Source of the DNA: Sphingobacterium sp. JB170
Lineage (GTDB): Bacteria; Bacteroidota; Bacteroidia; Sphingobacteriales; Sphingobacteriaceae
Length of the DNA: 64,000 bases
Reading direction: 5' to 3'
Assembly (NCBI RefSeq): GCF_900163865.1
Contig: NZ_FUKU01000003.1
Location: 43,194 to 107,193 of the forward strand
The notes beneath the pieces were generated by a model. The model was not told the DNA's origin. It saw nothing but the letters and a program-made list of their open reading frames with translations, and made no database searches. The first letter of the stretch is position 1. Every line of letters starts with the position of its first letter. This document shows, piece by piece, positions 25,482 through 36,275 of the stretch. The translations under genes and the position numbers were made by a program.

Positions 25482-27224
25482 TTATTTCAATCTGATTTCA
25501 GATACCGATGTACCTTGTGCAACCATTGGGAATACGTTGTTTTCTTTTCCTACCATTACCTCTAAAAGATACGCACCGTCGTGATCCAACATTGTTTTTA
25601 ACGCCTCTTTTAACTGTTCACGTTCGCTAACTTTGTTCCCTTCTATATAATAGCCTTTGGCTACAGCCACAAAGTCGGGACTGGTAATATTTACAAAAGA
25701 GTATCGTTTGTCGTGGAACAGTTGTTGCCATTGACGCACCATACCTAGGAACTCATTGTTTAAGATCAGAATTTTCACTTTAGCACCAAATTGCATGATG
25801 GTGCCTAGCTCTTGGATGGTCATCTGTATACCACCGTCGCCGATAATAGCAATTACATCTCTCTCAGGTGCACCATACCATGCGCCAATGGCTGCTGGCA
25901 GACCAAATCCCATGGTTCCTAATCCGCCCGAGGTGACGCTAGATTTCGATTTGTTAAATTTAGCGTAACGACATGCGACCATTTGATGCTGGCCTACGTC
26001 GGTTACAATGACTGCATCGCCATTTGTATGTTCGTTTAACAAGCGAACAACTTCCCCCATGGTCAGTACCTCGGAGGTGGGGTTCAATTCTGGATGAATG
26101 ACCTCTTTAATTTCCTCTGCTTCGAGTTCGCGGAATTGATTTAACCATTCTCGGTGATCGTTCGTTTGGATGAGGTCGGTGAGTTGTGGTAAAGTTTCTT
26201 TGCAATCACCCCACACAGGTACCGTCGTTTTTACATTTTTGTCGATCTCTGCCGGATCGATGTCCAAGTGAATGACTTTTGCTTGCTTAGCGTATTTATC
26301 CAAGCGGCCTGTAACACGGTCATCGAAACGCATTCCGATTGCGATCAGTACGTCACACTCGTTGGTCATCACGTTGGGCGCATAATTACCGTGCATACCT
26401 AACATGCCCACATGTTGTGGATGTGCAGTTTCTAGTGCGCTTAAACCCATGACGGTAGCGGCGGCTGGAAAACCGCCTTTTTCAATAAAATTTTTGAACT
26501 CTTCTTCGGCCTTTCCGATGATGATTCCTTGTCCAAATAGAACGAATGGTTTTTTTGCGGCATTTATTAACTCCGCTGCTTGCTCAATATATTCTTTACG
26601 GACGATTGGCTTTGGGCGGTAGCTGCGAATGTGATCGCACGTTGCGTATCCTGGATAATCAAACAGCTGTAGTTGCGCATTTTTGGTAATGTCAATTAAA
26701 ACAGGTCCCGGGCGACCCGTTGACGCGATGTGAAAAGCTTTCGCAAGCACGCTAGGAATTTCACTAGCGTCGGTCACTTGATAGTTCCATTTGGTTACCG
26801 GGGTCGTGATGTTAATCACGTCGACCTCTTGGAAAGCGTCGGTCCCCAGTAGGGAAGCGAAAACTTGGCCGGTGACGCAGACAATTGGGTTACTATCAAT
26901 CATAGCATCGGCTAATCCCGTTACCAAATTCGTTGCACCAGGACCGCTTGTTGCAAAAGCAACGCCAACGCGACCCGAGGTGCGCGCATATCCTTGTGCT
27001 GCGTGTATTCCGCCTTGTTCATGGCGAACGAGAATATGTCTCAATCTGTCGTTGTAATCATACAAAGCATCATAGATTGGCATAATTGCGCCGCCTGGAT
27101 AACCGAATACGGTATCTACTCCCTCGTGAATCAAAGCTTCTAATACGGCTTGCGACCCTGTAAGTTGCGACGCTGTTGACGTTTTTTGTTTTGGCTTTGT
27201 TTCCGTTTTTTCCAGTGTACTCAT
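25482..27224 (-). CDS. ilvB: Acetolactate synthase catalytic subunit
   Basis: TPP- and FAD-dependent enzyme (580 residues) forming acetolactate or acetohydroxybutyrate. The N-terminal TPP-binding domain has the catalytic Glu in GYPGGAIMPIYDAL..HEQGG; the central FAD domain follows (GMRFDDRVTGRL); the C-terminal TPP site has the GDG...NN motif (IGDGGIQMTIQELGTIMQ then LNNEFLGMVRQWQ). All catalytic motifs are intact. It is followed by ilvN with one base of spacing and preceded by ilvD with 85 bases. Confidence 0.96.
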   Translation of the reverse strand: MSTLEKTETKPKQKTSTASQLTGSQAVLEALIHEGVDTVFGYPGGAIMPIYDALYDYNDRLRHILVRHEQGGIHAAQGYARTSGRVGVAFATSGPGATNLVTGLADAMIDSNPIVCVTGQVFASLLGTDAFQEVDVINITTPVTKWNYQVTDASEIPSVLAKAFHIASTGRPGPVLIDITKNAQLQLFDYPGYATCDHIRSYRPKPIVRKEYIEQAAELINAAKKPFVLFGQGIIIGKAEEEFKNFIEKGGFPAAATVMGLSALETAHPQHVGMLGMHGNYAPNVMTNECDVLIAIGMRFDDRVTGRLDKYAKQAKVIHLDIDPAEIDKNVKTTVPVWGDCKETLPQLTDLIQTNDHREWLNQFRELEAEEIKEVIHPELNPTSEVLTMGEVVRLLNEHTNGDAVIVTDVGQHQMVACRYAKFNKSKSSVTSGGLGTMGFGLPAAIGAWYGAPERDVIAIIGDGGIQMTIQELGTIMQFGAKVKILILNNEFLGMVRQWQQLFHDKRYSFVNITSPDFVAVAKGYYIEGNKVSEREQLKEALKTMLDHDGAYLLEVMVGKENNVFPMVAQGTSVSEIRLK

Positions 27225-27309
27225 TTTTATGAAGTAAAAAGTTATAGCAGAAAAGTAGAAGTCTACTTTTCTTTTTACTAATGTTTATTTGTCCTGTATG
27301 TATTATGCT

Positions 27310-29010
27310 TTATTGATCCGTGACACAACCTTCTGATGCATCGGATACCGTTTTGGCATATTTATAAAGTACCCCTTTGGTAACTTTCAGTTCCGGTTGT
27401 TTCCAATTCTGGCGACGTTCTGCAATTACCGAGTCGTCTACCTGGAGATTAAGTGTATTGTTTACCGCGTCGATCTCGATGATATCGTCGTCTTCCACAA
27501 GTCCAATTAATCCTCCATCATATGCTTCCGGCGTAATATGGCCCACAACGAAACCATGTGTACCGCCGGAGAACCGGCCATCGGTGATTAGTGCGATTGA
27601 GTTACCTAAGCCAGCACCAATGATTAAGGCCGTAGGTTTAAGCATTTCCGGCATACCGGGCGCTCCTTTTGGGCCTTCATTTTTGATGACCACCACATCT
27701 CCGGGTTTTATACGGCCGGATGCCACACCATTGACAAGATCGTGTTCGCCATCAAATACACGTGCTGGACCAACGAATTTCTCACCTTCCTTTCCAGATA
27801 TTTTTGCTACGGAACCTTTTTCCGCTAAATTTCCATAAAGGATTTGTAAATGCCCAGTTGCTTTAATCGGATTTTCTAGTTTTTGGATTATCGGTTGATT
27901 GTAATCGATCACCGATTTTACTTCTGCCAAATTTTCCGCCATTGTTTTACCTGTAACGGTTAAACATTCGCCATGTAACAGCCCTTGATCTAATAAGTAT
28001 CTAAGGACGGCTGGCGTGCCTCCGTATTGATGAAGGTCTTGCATCAGGTATTTCCCCGAAGGTTTAAAATCTGCTAATACAGGTGTGATATCTGACATGC
28101 GCTGAAAGTCGTCCTGAGTGATCTCGATGCCAATGGATTTACCGATCGCAATAAAGTGTAGGACCGCATTGGTACTTCCACCTAAGATGATGATGGTCCG
28201 CAGGGCGTTTTCAAATGCTTTGCGCGTCATGATATCCGATGGCTTGATGTCTTTTTCTAGGAGAATTTTAATGTAGTTACCTGCCTGAAGACATTCTTCT
28301 TTTTTCTCGGGGGAAACCGCCGGATTAGAAGCCGAGTAGGGGATGCTCATACCGAGCGCTTCAATTGCAGCTGCCATCGTATTGGCAGTGTACATTCCTC
28401 CGCAAGCACCAGCCCCCGGACAGGTGTGTTTAATTATTCCTTCATAATCCTCATCGGACATGTTACCGCACACGCGTTGGCCCAAAGCTTCAAATGCAGA
28501 TACGATGTTTAATTCTTCGCCTTTATAGTGCCCTGGAGCTATTGTACCTCCGTATACCATAATAGCAGGACGGTCTAGTCGGCCCATTGCCATAATAGCA
28601 CCAGGCATATTTTTGTCACATCCAGGTATCGCAATAAGCCCGTCGTAATACTGTCCTCCACAAATTGTTTCGATACTATCTGCGATTACGTCGCGGGAGA
28701 CCAGGGAGTAACGCATGCCGTCGGTACCGTTGCTCATACCGTCACTCACGCCGATCGTACCAAAAGTAAGACCAACTAAATCGTTTGCCCACACCCCTTT
28801 TTTTACGACTTGCGCCAAATCATTCAAATGCATGTTGCACGTGTTTCCATCATAGCCCATGCTGGCAATACCGACTTGTGCTTTATCCATGTCGGCGTCT
28901 GTTAACCCAATTCCGTATAGCATCGCTTTGGCTGCTGGTTGGGTTTCATCTTGTGTAAAGATGCGGCTGTATTTGTTTAATGCTTTTTCCTTGTCAGATG
29001 ATGACTTCAT
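27310..29010 (-). CDS. ilvD: Dihydroxy-acid dehydratase
   Basis: Fe-S dehydratase (566 residues) that makes 2-keto-3-methylvalerate and 2-ketoisovalerate. Cluster-ligand cysteines are visible in [18 protein letters not shown] and [16 protein letters not shown], the last typical of the IlvD/Edd family. The C-terminal substrate region ([22 protein letters not shown]) is intact. It overlaps the 3' end of ilvE by 17 bases, so the two are translationally coupled. Confidence 0.96.
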   Translation of the reverse strand: MKSSSDKEKALNKYSRIFTQDETQPAAKAMLYGIGLTDADMDKAQVGIASMGYDGNTCNMHLNDLAQVVKKGVWANDLVGLTFGTIGVSDGMSNGTDGMRYSLVSRDVIADSIETICGGQYYDGLIAIPGCDKNMPGAIMAMGRLDRPAIMVYGGTIAPGHYKGEELNIVSAFEALGQRVCGNMSDEDYEGIIKHTCPGAGACGGMYTANTMAAAIEALGMSIPYSASNPAVSPEKKEECLQAGNYIKILLEKDIKPSDIMTRKAFENALRTIIILGGSTNAVLHFIAIGKSIGIEITQDDFQRMSDITPVLADFKPSGKYLMQDLHQYGGTPAVLRYLLDQGLLHGECLTVTGKTMAENLAEVKSVIDYNQPIIQKLENPIKATGHLQILYGNLAEKGSVAKISGKEGEKFVGPARVFDGEHDLVNGVASGRIKPGDVVVIKNEGPKGAPGMPEMLKPTALIIGAGLGNSIALITDGRFSGGTHGFVVGHITPEAYDGGLIGLVEDDDIIEIDAVNNTLNLQVDDSVIAERRQNWKQPELKVTKGVLYKYAKTVSDASEGCVTDQ

Positions 29011-29884
29011 AATTCTCTTCTTCTAATACTAATTTTTTATATTTTCTTTGAATGGTCGCTCCGATGGTATGTTCCCATTGCTCGGGGTAACTTATTTCAT
29101 CGATCTCTTTTATCCCAATAATTTCTGCTGCAGTTCCACTTAGAAAGGCGCTATCTGCGTTTTTAAGATCATCTATCGTCAGATTTTTCTCTATAACCTC
29201 GATGTTTAATTCCTTGCATATTTCAATTACCGTTTGCCGTGTAATTCCTGGAAACACATTTCCTAGTGGGGGCGTGTATAATTTGAAATCCTTCTCGATG
29301 AACAAGTTTTCACTCGAGGCCTGGGCTACAAAACCGTTTTCGTCTAATAGGATAGCTTCATCAAAACCATTTTTAACCGCTTCGCTCGATGCCAATATAG
29401 AATTGATATATTGGCCGGAAATTTTTGCATCTATGCAAAAAGACTTCGGACTAGGACGCCGTATTTTCGAGGTGAATACACGTAACAAGTTTTGACCTAA
29501 GTATGGACCCCATTCCCATGCTGCGATCATTATTTTGGATTCCTTTGCGGCCGCCAGGTGCATGTTAGAGCCGCTAAATACGAGTGGACGAATGTATGCA
29601 CCAAGCAAGTTGTTTACTTCCAGTAGATGGTACGACTTTTCAACTAATGTGTGGTTATCCCATGTATACGGTAGATTGATGGATTCACAGGACCGCTTCA
29701 GTCGGTCGAAATGTTCTTCGGCTTTAAATATTCGGGTGCCATGCAACGTGCTATAAGCACGGAGTCCTTCGAAGGCTCCATACCCATAGTGCAGAGACTG
29801 TCCGAATAAATCGATTCCAGCTTCGGTAGCTTTAATGAACTCACCTTCCAAATAGATGTAAGTATCTTGATTGTAGTATTGCAT
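28994..29884 (-). CDS. ilvE: Branched-chain amino acid aminotransferase
   Basis: Fold-type IV PLP aminotransferase (296 residues) for Ile, Val and Leu. The PLP lysine is in the [13 protein letters not shown] segment; the class IV signature [21 protein letters not shown] and the ITRQTVIEI segment follow. It is the promoter-proximal gene of the cluster; the region upstream holds a 27-bp palindrome but no full promoter match. D-amino acid transaminase or 4-amino-4-deoxychorismate lyase, which share the fold, are unlikely in this context. Confidence 0.93.
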   Translation of the reverse strand: MQYYNQDTYIYLEGEFIKATEAGIDLFGQSLHYGYGAFEGLRAYSTLHGTRIFKAEEHFDRLKRSCESINLPYTWDNHTLVEKSYHLLEVNNLLGAYIRPLVFSGSNMHLAAAKESKIMIAAWEWGPYLGQNLLRVFTSKIRRPSPKSFCIDAKISGQYINSILASSEAVKNGFDEAILLDENGFVAQASSENLFIEKDFKLYTPPLGNVFPGITRQTVIEICKELNIEVIEKNLTIDDLKNADSAFLSGTAAEIIGIKEIDEISYPEQWEHTIGATIQRKYKKLVLEEENYEVII

Positions 29885-30284
29885 AACATCCCTCTCTTTT
29901 TCCCCGTTGCGAATGATCTACTCGAATAGAAAAGACGCTATGGAATTTCACTTTTGTTAAGTTAGGTCTATTCGTAATTGTTTACAATAGCAAATTAATT
30001 TTTTTTAAAAAAGTTTATTATTTCGTAAAAACCAATTTTTTACTTGTATATTTCATTTTAATATAGTAGGACAAAATTAAATTTTGTTCTACGTAGACTA
30101 GAATTAAAATGGGTATAAGTCGCGAGGAGGTCCGCTTTGCCGGAAAACTTCGAAATTCTTCCTGAAAAGGTGTTTTATCGAGAAATAGTTGTCAAATTAC
30201 GCGTATAAGTAGGTTTGATTTTACTGTGTTTGGGCATCTTTTTGTCGTGACTAGTGATGGCGTATTTTCGATATAATTAGGGAC
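29885..30284. other. Leader and regulatory region of the branched-chain operon
   Basis: About 400 bases between ilvE and the atpC terminator. It contains an 8-bp inverted repeat (CGAATAGA 29923-29930, TCTATTCG 29967-29974), a 12-codon minus-strand frame at 30018-30056 without a Leu/Ile/Val run, and the palindrome at 30066-30092. TAATTTTG (30079-30072, minus) fits the -7 element but has no -33 partner. No T-box or other riboswitch was recognised. Confidence 0.45.
30066..30092. promoter_or_regulatory. 27-bp palindrome, candidate operator of the ilv/leu operon
   Basis: GTAGGACAAAATT (30066-30078) and AATTTTGTTCTAC (30080-30092) are inverted repeats around a single central A, with one mismatch in 13. 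It lies about 180 bases upstream of ilvE and covers a possible -7 element (TAATTTTG, minus strand). No T-run follows, so an operator is more likely than a terminator. Confidence 0.55.
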
Positions 30285-30322
30285 AAAAAAACACCCTTAA
30301 AACGATTCCGTAATAAGGGTGC
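30285..30322 (-). terminator. Terminator of atpDC
   Basis: On the minus strand CACCCTTA (30321-30314) pairs with TAAGGGTG (30299-30292), followed by a run of seven T (30291-30285). It lies 27 bases past the atpC stop. Confidence 0.85.
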
Positions 30323-30348
30323 ATGTATTCGTTAACTGGGCCGAAAGA

Positions 30349-30594
30349 TTACCCAATTATTCCTTCTGCCAATACGGTGATAATGTTCTCTTTCGCCTCT
30401 ACGACACCGCCTTTAATTACAAATACGGTTTCACCCTGGCTATCTTTTACGATAAGCTTTCCGTCATCCAACGTGGAGACAATAGGAGCATGGTCTTTTA
30501 ATATTTGAAAGGAACCAGCACTACCGGGAACTGTTACTTCTGTAACTTCACCGTCGTATGCTAATTTATCGGGAGTAATGATCGTTAATTTCAT
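30349..30594 (-). CDS. atpC: ATP synthase F1 epsilon subunit
   Basis: An 81-residue epsilon subunit reduced to the N-terminal beta-sandwich (MKLTIITPDKLAYDGEVTEVTVPGSAGSFQILKDHAPIVS region and the GGVVEAKENIITVLAE strand). The C-terminal inhibitory helical hairpin of the about 135-residue form is absent, as in other short Bacteroidota epsilon proteins. It couples the central stalk gamma to the c-ring in the membrane-bound F1Fo enzyme. It follows atpD after 156 bases that hold a strong hairpin. Confidence 0.92.
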   Translation of the reverse strand: MKLTIITPDKLAYDGEVTEVTVPGSAGSFQILKDHAPIVSTLDDGKLIVKDSQGETVFVIKGGVVEAKENIITVLAEGIIG

Positions 30595-30683
30595 TCAAGT
30601 GCTTTTTGTGAGATGCTCGTGTCTGTCTTGTGATACTTGCTGCGCTGTGCTTCGTTATTTCGCCGAGCTGGCTAGCTTCTCAA

Positions 30684-30713
30684 ATGAGCTAACAACCACT
30701 GTTGTTAGCTCAT
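30684..30713 (-). promoter_or_regulatory. Perfect 13-bp hairpin in the atpD-atpC spacer
   Basis: ATGAGCTAACAAC (30684-30696) and GTTGTTAGCTCAT (30701-30713) are exact inverted repeats around a 4-base loop. It lies about 38 bases past the atpD stop. On the minus strand only TTTG follows, so it may be a partial terminator or a processing/stability element that sets the beta to epsilon ratio. Confidence 0.7.
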
Positions 30714-30750
30714 TACATATCTTTTCAACAGGGTAAGAAACTATCGCTAA

Positions 30751-32271
<1,521 letters not shown>

Positions 32272-32320
32272 TTATTAATCAATTTAAAACCGACGGGTTC
32301 ACCGCATAGATTTTGGAATG

Positions 32321-32352
32321 CAAAAATAAGTTATATCCCGTTAAAAGCAAAA
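32321..32352 (-). promoter_or_regulatory. Consensus Bacteroidota promoter of atpDC
   Basis: On the minus strand TTTTG (32352-32348), a 19-base spacer and TATTTTTG (32328-32321) match the consensus TTTG-N19-21-TAnnTTTG exactly. The predicted start of transcription is about 32317, giving a leader of about 64 bases. This is the best promoter match in the window. Confidence 0.75.
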
Positions 32353-32507
32353 CGCTTATTGATATTAATTTACTTTTTCCATTTCAATGCCTGTATCCCC
32401 GTTAAATTCTAGGTTCCGTACGAGCGACTTTGTGCGACATCGTATGATTTTGCACGTAAAAGCTAAGTGAAAACTATAATATTAGTGCTAGTCTCACATT
32501 TAATACA

Positions 32508-33104
32508 CTAAGAGTTGCGTTTCATTTGCTCGTCCAAGAGTTGTCTTTTTAAGAGCTGCTCTCTTTCCATTGTTTTTTTGCGTAATGCTTGTAGTTCCTC
32601 TTGAAATTCGTCGGCAGTTTTCTTATATGCTACTGTGTCCACTTTTGCTTTTCGAAACGAAGCGAGCGTTACTATAAAAAGAAGGGCTAACACAGCAATA
32701 AGAATCCATACCATCGTGTGGTAGGTGCCCTTCGCGAAGTCAATGCCGAGAAAACTAATTGAGTTTGTTAATTTTTTTTCTACTTGCAACGCTGCATCCA
32801 AGCGTGTAACGGAGTCCTGAAGCGATTTTATTGTCGCAGTGGAGGAAGATGAGTTTTTATTAAGCGTAGTAATTTGCTGCTTGTATTGACTAACGGAGTC
32901 TAATACATTTTTACGAACGATTTCTAAATTGGTCCTGCGTATTAGCTTGAACGATACACTTTGTGATCGTGATAAGTTGCTTAGGTTAATAAACTGCTCG
33001 TTCAATGTTCCTTTTTGAATGGCATAGGGAAGCATAGGTTTTTGCTGCCCAATTGCGGCTAATGTGCAAATGGTAAATGTGAATAGCAGAATTCTTTTTA
33101 ACAT
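32508..33104 (-). CDS. Hypothetical exported membrane protein with coiled coils
   Basis: A 198-residue protein of unknown function. From the start at 33104 (MLKRILLFTF) it has a signal peptide ending near AIGQQ, a polar region with a predicted coiled coil (about 70-112), one transmembrane helix (131-150, MVWILIAVLALLFIVTLASF) and a strongly charged C-terminal coil (160-198). A longer frame starting at 33179 adds 25 residues without a signal and is less likely. The topology suggests an anchored periplasmic coil with a cytoplasmic tail. It stands between atpD and the glycosidase cluster; no similarity to a named family was recognised. Confidence 0.75.
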   Translation of the reverse strand: MLKRILLFTFTICTLAAIGQQKPMLPYAIQKGTLNEQFINLSNLSRSQSVSFKLIRRTNLEIVRKNVLDSVSQYKQQITTLNKNSSSSTATIKSLQDSVTRLDAALQVEKKLTNSISFLGIDFAKGTYHTMVWILIAVLALLFIVTLASFRKAKVDTVAYKKTADEFQEELQALRKKTMEREQLLKRQLLDEQMKRNS

Positions 33105-33515
33105 AAAATTGAAGTAATTAGTATGGTATATCATTACAACACCATAATAGTGAAAATATTGTTTGGTAAATTGTCTCAAAATTGGATAATTAATAAGGGA
33201 ATAACAAGAACAAAACGTTTTTTGAGGTTAATAGGCTGTCGTACACCTGTTAGTTTAGGTAACGTTTCGGCCGAATGACTGTTGAATAGTGTAGTATGTT
33301 GGCGCGTGTACTCGTCTTTTGATGTACTAAAATGAAGATCAATGCTAATATTTTGTAAGGATTGGATAATTATGCGGAGGAATAACTTCGTAGAAAGTCG
33401 TTTATTTGAATATCCAATTTAGGCGAGTTAAAGGTTGATTTTGTCGAGGGTAGATGGTGTAAGCGTTGTTAGTCAGTGGGGCTTGCTTATCGCTAAAAAT
33501 ACTGCGTTATTAATT
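33105..33515. other. Divergent intergenic region before the glycosidase cluster
   Basis: About 410 bases between the membrane protein gene and the first glycosidase. I saw no full TAnnTTTG promoter and no strong repeat; near matches such as AATATTTTG at about 33348 lack one position. The frame of the glycosidase is open upstream to 33435 but without signal-peptide features. Confidence 0.4.
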
Positions 33516-36269
33516 ATGATAAACTATTATAAATATTTTTGTGCATTGGTTGTTTGTTTTTTTATGACTGCCAAAAGCGATCTTTTCGCGCAATCTTTGC
33601 AGGTATATCACAGCACGCGCTCGGTGCTTAACGAGCAGCGATTCAATTATGCATTGCAAAGACTTCATTCGTCCAGCGGTGTTTCACCAAGCAACAATGC
33701 GTTTGGCGATGACGGAAATTACGGTTCTGGGGATGTTCTACTCGGTCTCTCTACCGCAGAGAACTGGAGCAAATGGGTCCCACAACTGCTTATTGACAGT
33801 TTAAAAACGACGGAGTCTTATTTAATATATAAGAAGAATGCGGAAAGTCCGCTTGTGATTTTAGCAAAGGATGAATCGGGACTTGTTTACGGAAGCGAAC
33901 AATTAGTACGTGATTCCTTGTGTCGCCGTTCGCAGGTGTACGTACTCGAACAGCCAGAAATGCTGCTGCGAGGAGCCTGTATTGGGATGCAAAAGACAGA
34001 TTATCTGCCCGGGCGTGACGTTTATGAATACCCTTATACCGAGGATCTTTTTCCGTGGTTTTACGACAAAGAGCTGTGGCTACAATATCTTGATATGCTC
34101 GTCGAAAACCGCTATAATACCCTGTACCTTTGGAATGGACATCCTTTTTCTTCGTTAGTAAAACTCAAAGATTACCCTTATGCATTGGAAGTGGATGAGG
34201 CGACCTTTAAAAAGAATGAAGAGATCTACAGCTTTTTGACACAGGAAGCCAATAAACGGGGGATTTGGATCATTCAAATGTTTTATAATATAATTCTGCC
34301 CAAACCATTTGCTGAGAAGCACGGATTGAAAACACAGGAGCGTAATCGCACGATCACACCCTTAATAGCAGATTATACCCAAAAATCTATCGCTGCCTTT
34401 GTTCAGAAGTATCCAAACGTAGGTTTGCTGGTGACCTTGGGTGAGGCCATGGAGGGAGTCGGTCAAGATGATATCGATTGGTTCACCAAGACAATTATTC
34501 CCGGGGTAAAGCAAGGGCTACAGGCACAAAAAAGTCATATCGAGCCACCTATCATTCTTCGTGCTCATGATACAGATGCTCCCGCGGTAATGCGCGCGGC
34601 GCTGCCGATATACAAGAATTTGTACACTATGGCCAAATTCAATGGCGAGGCCTTGACGACATATGAAACGCGTGGAAAGTGGGCCGAATTGCATCAGGAC
34701 TTAGGGCGGATAGGTACCGTTCATATTCAAAACGTTCATATTTTAGCGAACTTAGAGCCGTTTCGATACGCAGCGCCAGATTTCATTCAAAAATCGGTTA
34801 AAGGGATGCACGAGATCCATCTTTCAAACGGCATCCATATCTATCCGCAGGCATCCTACTGGGATTGGCCATTTTCTGCAGACAAGACCGATGAAAGACT
34901 TCTGCAGGTGGAGCGCGACTGGATGTGGTACCGCGCGTGGGCAAGATATGCATGGCGAGCCGAGCGTAGTGATAGTGAGGAAGGCGCATATTGGAGCGCA
35001 CAACTCTCCGATTTCTATGGGATAACAACGAATCAGGCCGAATCACTACTTGTTGCTTTGAATCAAGTAGGTGAAATTTCGCCAAAGATTTTACGGCGCT
35101 TCGGTATCACCGATGGAAATAGACAAACATCCTCGCTCGGGATGTTAATGACGCAGTTAATAAACCCCTACCGTTACGGACTGTTCACTTTGCTCTATGA
35201 TTCCGAGGCCCCGGAAGGGGAAATGATTATTGAGTATGCCGAGAAGCAGGCAAAAGGAATTGCCCACCATGGGGAAACGCCCATACAGGTGGCTAATGAA
35301 ATTGTTGAACACGCACGGGTTGCGACAACTGCAATCGAAGGATTAGAAAATACAGCACATAAAAATAAAGCCGAGTTTAAAAGGTTACTGCACGATATCC
35401 GGATCCATGAGGCACTAGCGGCGCATTACAGCTATAAAGTGAAAGCTGCAGTTCAGTTGCTCGCATACAAAAGCTCCAAAGACATACAGGACTTGCGCGA
35501 TGCGGTTCCTGATTTTGAGAAAAGTGTGACGGCATATAAAACGCTAACAGACCTAACAAAAGATACATATCTGTATGCAAATAGCATGCAGACCAAGACG
35601 CGTAAAATTCCGATGCGTGGAATAGATGGGGCATATAAACATTGGCAACAGATGCTTCCTGTTTTCCAAACGGAGCTACAGAATTTCAAAGCTTCCATTG
35701 ACTCTCTGTCGCTAGCAGGGGAAGATACCGAGGAGGCCGTGAAGTTACTCGCTGATCGGCAGGTGGATGTGAAATCTGCGCTGCAGTTTGTCCCCCTTAA
35801 AAAAGGCGCTAAATTGTATGAGGATCAGGAGCTCGTTGTCACACATCTAGCCAATGAACTCACGGGAATGAATGCTGTCGTAATAAACTCCGAAGAGCAG
35901 AAGCTTGAGGGGACTACCCTTCGATTTGAGAATGATCAACCCGTGAAAGTGTTGGTTGGATATTTTAATAATACGGATAAAGTCTTTGCACCCAAGCCCG
36001 TATTGGAAATTGATGCTACGGCCAATGATTTTGGGCAAGCGGAAGCTAAAGTAAGAAATGCGATGCGCGTACAGTACATGCCTATGCTCGATATACATAC
36101 CTATAGCTTCCCAGCGGGTGAAAATGTGTTAAAAATCCCCAAAGGAGAGGTGTTAATACTGGGCTTTGTGCAGGATACGGAGCTTTCTTCACCATATAAC
36201 GCGGATGTAGAAAATCAAGGCGACGATATGGACGATCTTTTTGGATACTATCAAGAGACTAAATTATAA
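33516..36269 (+). CDS. Secreted alpha-glucuronidase/GH20-like glycoside hydrolase
   Basis: A 917-residue exported protein. The start at 33516 (MINYYKYFCALVV) gives a signal peptide ending LFAQ. The N-terminal part (about 25-150, with LAKDESGLVYGSEQLVRDSL) resembles the GH20b/GH67-type beta domain that precedes a barrel; residues about 155-480 look like a TIM barrel (LLRGACIGMQKTDYLPGR, LVENRYNTLYLWNGHPFSS, VTLGEAMEG with a candidate catalytic acid, ILRAHDTDAP). The C-terminal 400 residues look helical, ending in a beta region. Similar Bacteroidota proteins are annotated as galacturonidase- or glucuronidase-like, which fits the pectin context, but specificity is not established. It begins a run of co-directional genes, with the next gene 6 bases downstream. 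Confidence 0.7.
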   Translation: MINYYKYFCALVVCFFMTAKSDLFAQSLQVYHSTRSVLNEQRFNYALQRLHSSSGVSPSNNAFGDDGNYGSGDVLLGLSTAENWSKWVPQLLIDSLKTTESYLIYKKNAESPLVILAKDESGLVYGSEQLVRDSLCRRSQVYVLEQPEMLLRGACIGMQKTDYLPGRDVYEYPYTEDLFPWFYDKELWLQYLDMLVENRYNTLYLWNGHPFSSLVKLKDYPYALEVDEATFKKNEEIYSFLTQEANKRGIWIIQMFYNIILPKPFAEKHGLKTQERNRTITPLIADYTQKSIAAFVQKYPNVGLLVTLGEAMEGVGQDDIDWFTKTIIPGVKQGLQAQKSHIEPPIILRAHDTDAPAVMRAALPIYKNLYTMAKFNGEALTTYETRGKWAELHQDLGRIGTVHIQNVHILANLEPFRYAAPDFIQKSVKGMHEIHLSNGIHIYPQASYWDWPFSADKTDERLLQVERDWMWYRAWARYAWRAERSDSEEGAYWSAQLSDFYGITTNQAESLLVALNQVGEISPKILRRFGITDGNRQTSSLGMLMTQLINPYRYGLFTLLYDSEAPEGEMIIEYAEKQAKGIAHHGETPIQVANEIVEHARVATTAIEGLENTAHKNKAEFKRLLHDIRIHEALAAHYSYKVKAAVQLLAYKSSKDIQDLRDAVPDFEKSVTAYKTLTDLTKDTYLYANSMQTKTRKIPMRGIDGAYKHWQQMLPVFQTELQNFKASIDSLSLAGEDTEEAVKLLADRQVDVKSALQFVPLKKGAKLYEDQELVVTHLANELTGMNAVVINSEEQKLEGTTLRFENDQPVKVLVGYFNNTDKVFAPKPVLEIDATANDFGQAEAKVRNAMRVQYMPMLDIHTYSFPAGENVLKIPKGEVLILGFVQDTELSSPYNADVENQGDDMDDLFGYYQETKL

Positions 36270-36275
36270 AACTGG

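Noticed and set aside
30018..30056. 12-codon minus-strand frame in the ilv leader, possible attenuator peptide
   Set aside because: It holds only one Leu and one Val codon, no run of branched-chain codons, and no terminator/antiterminator pair follows.
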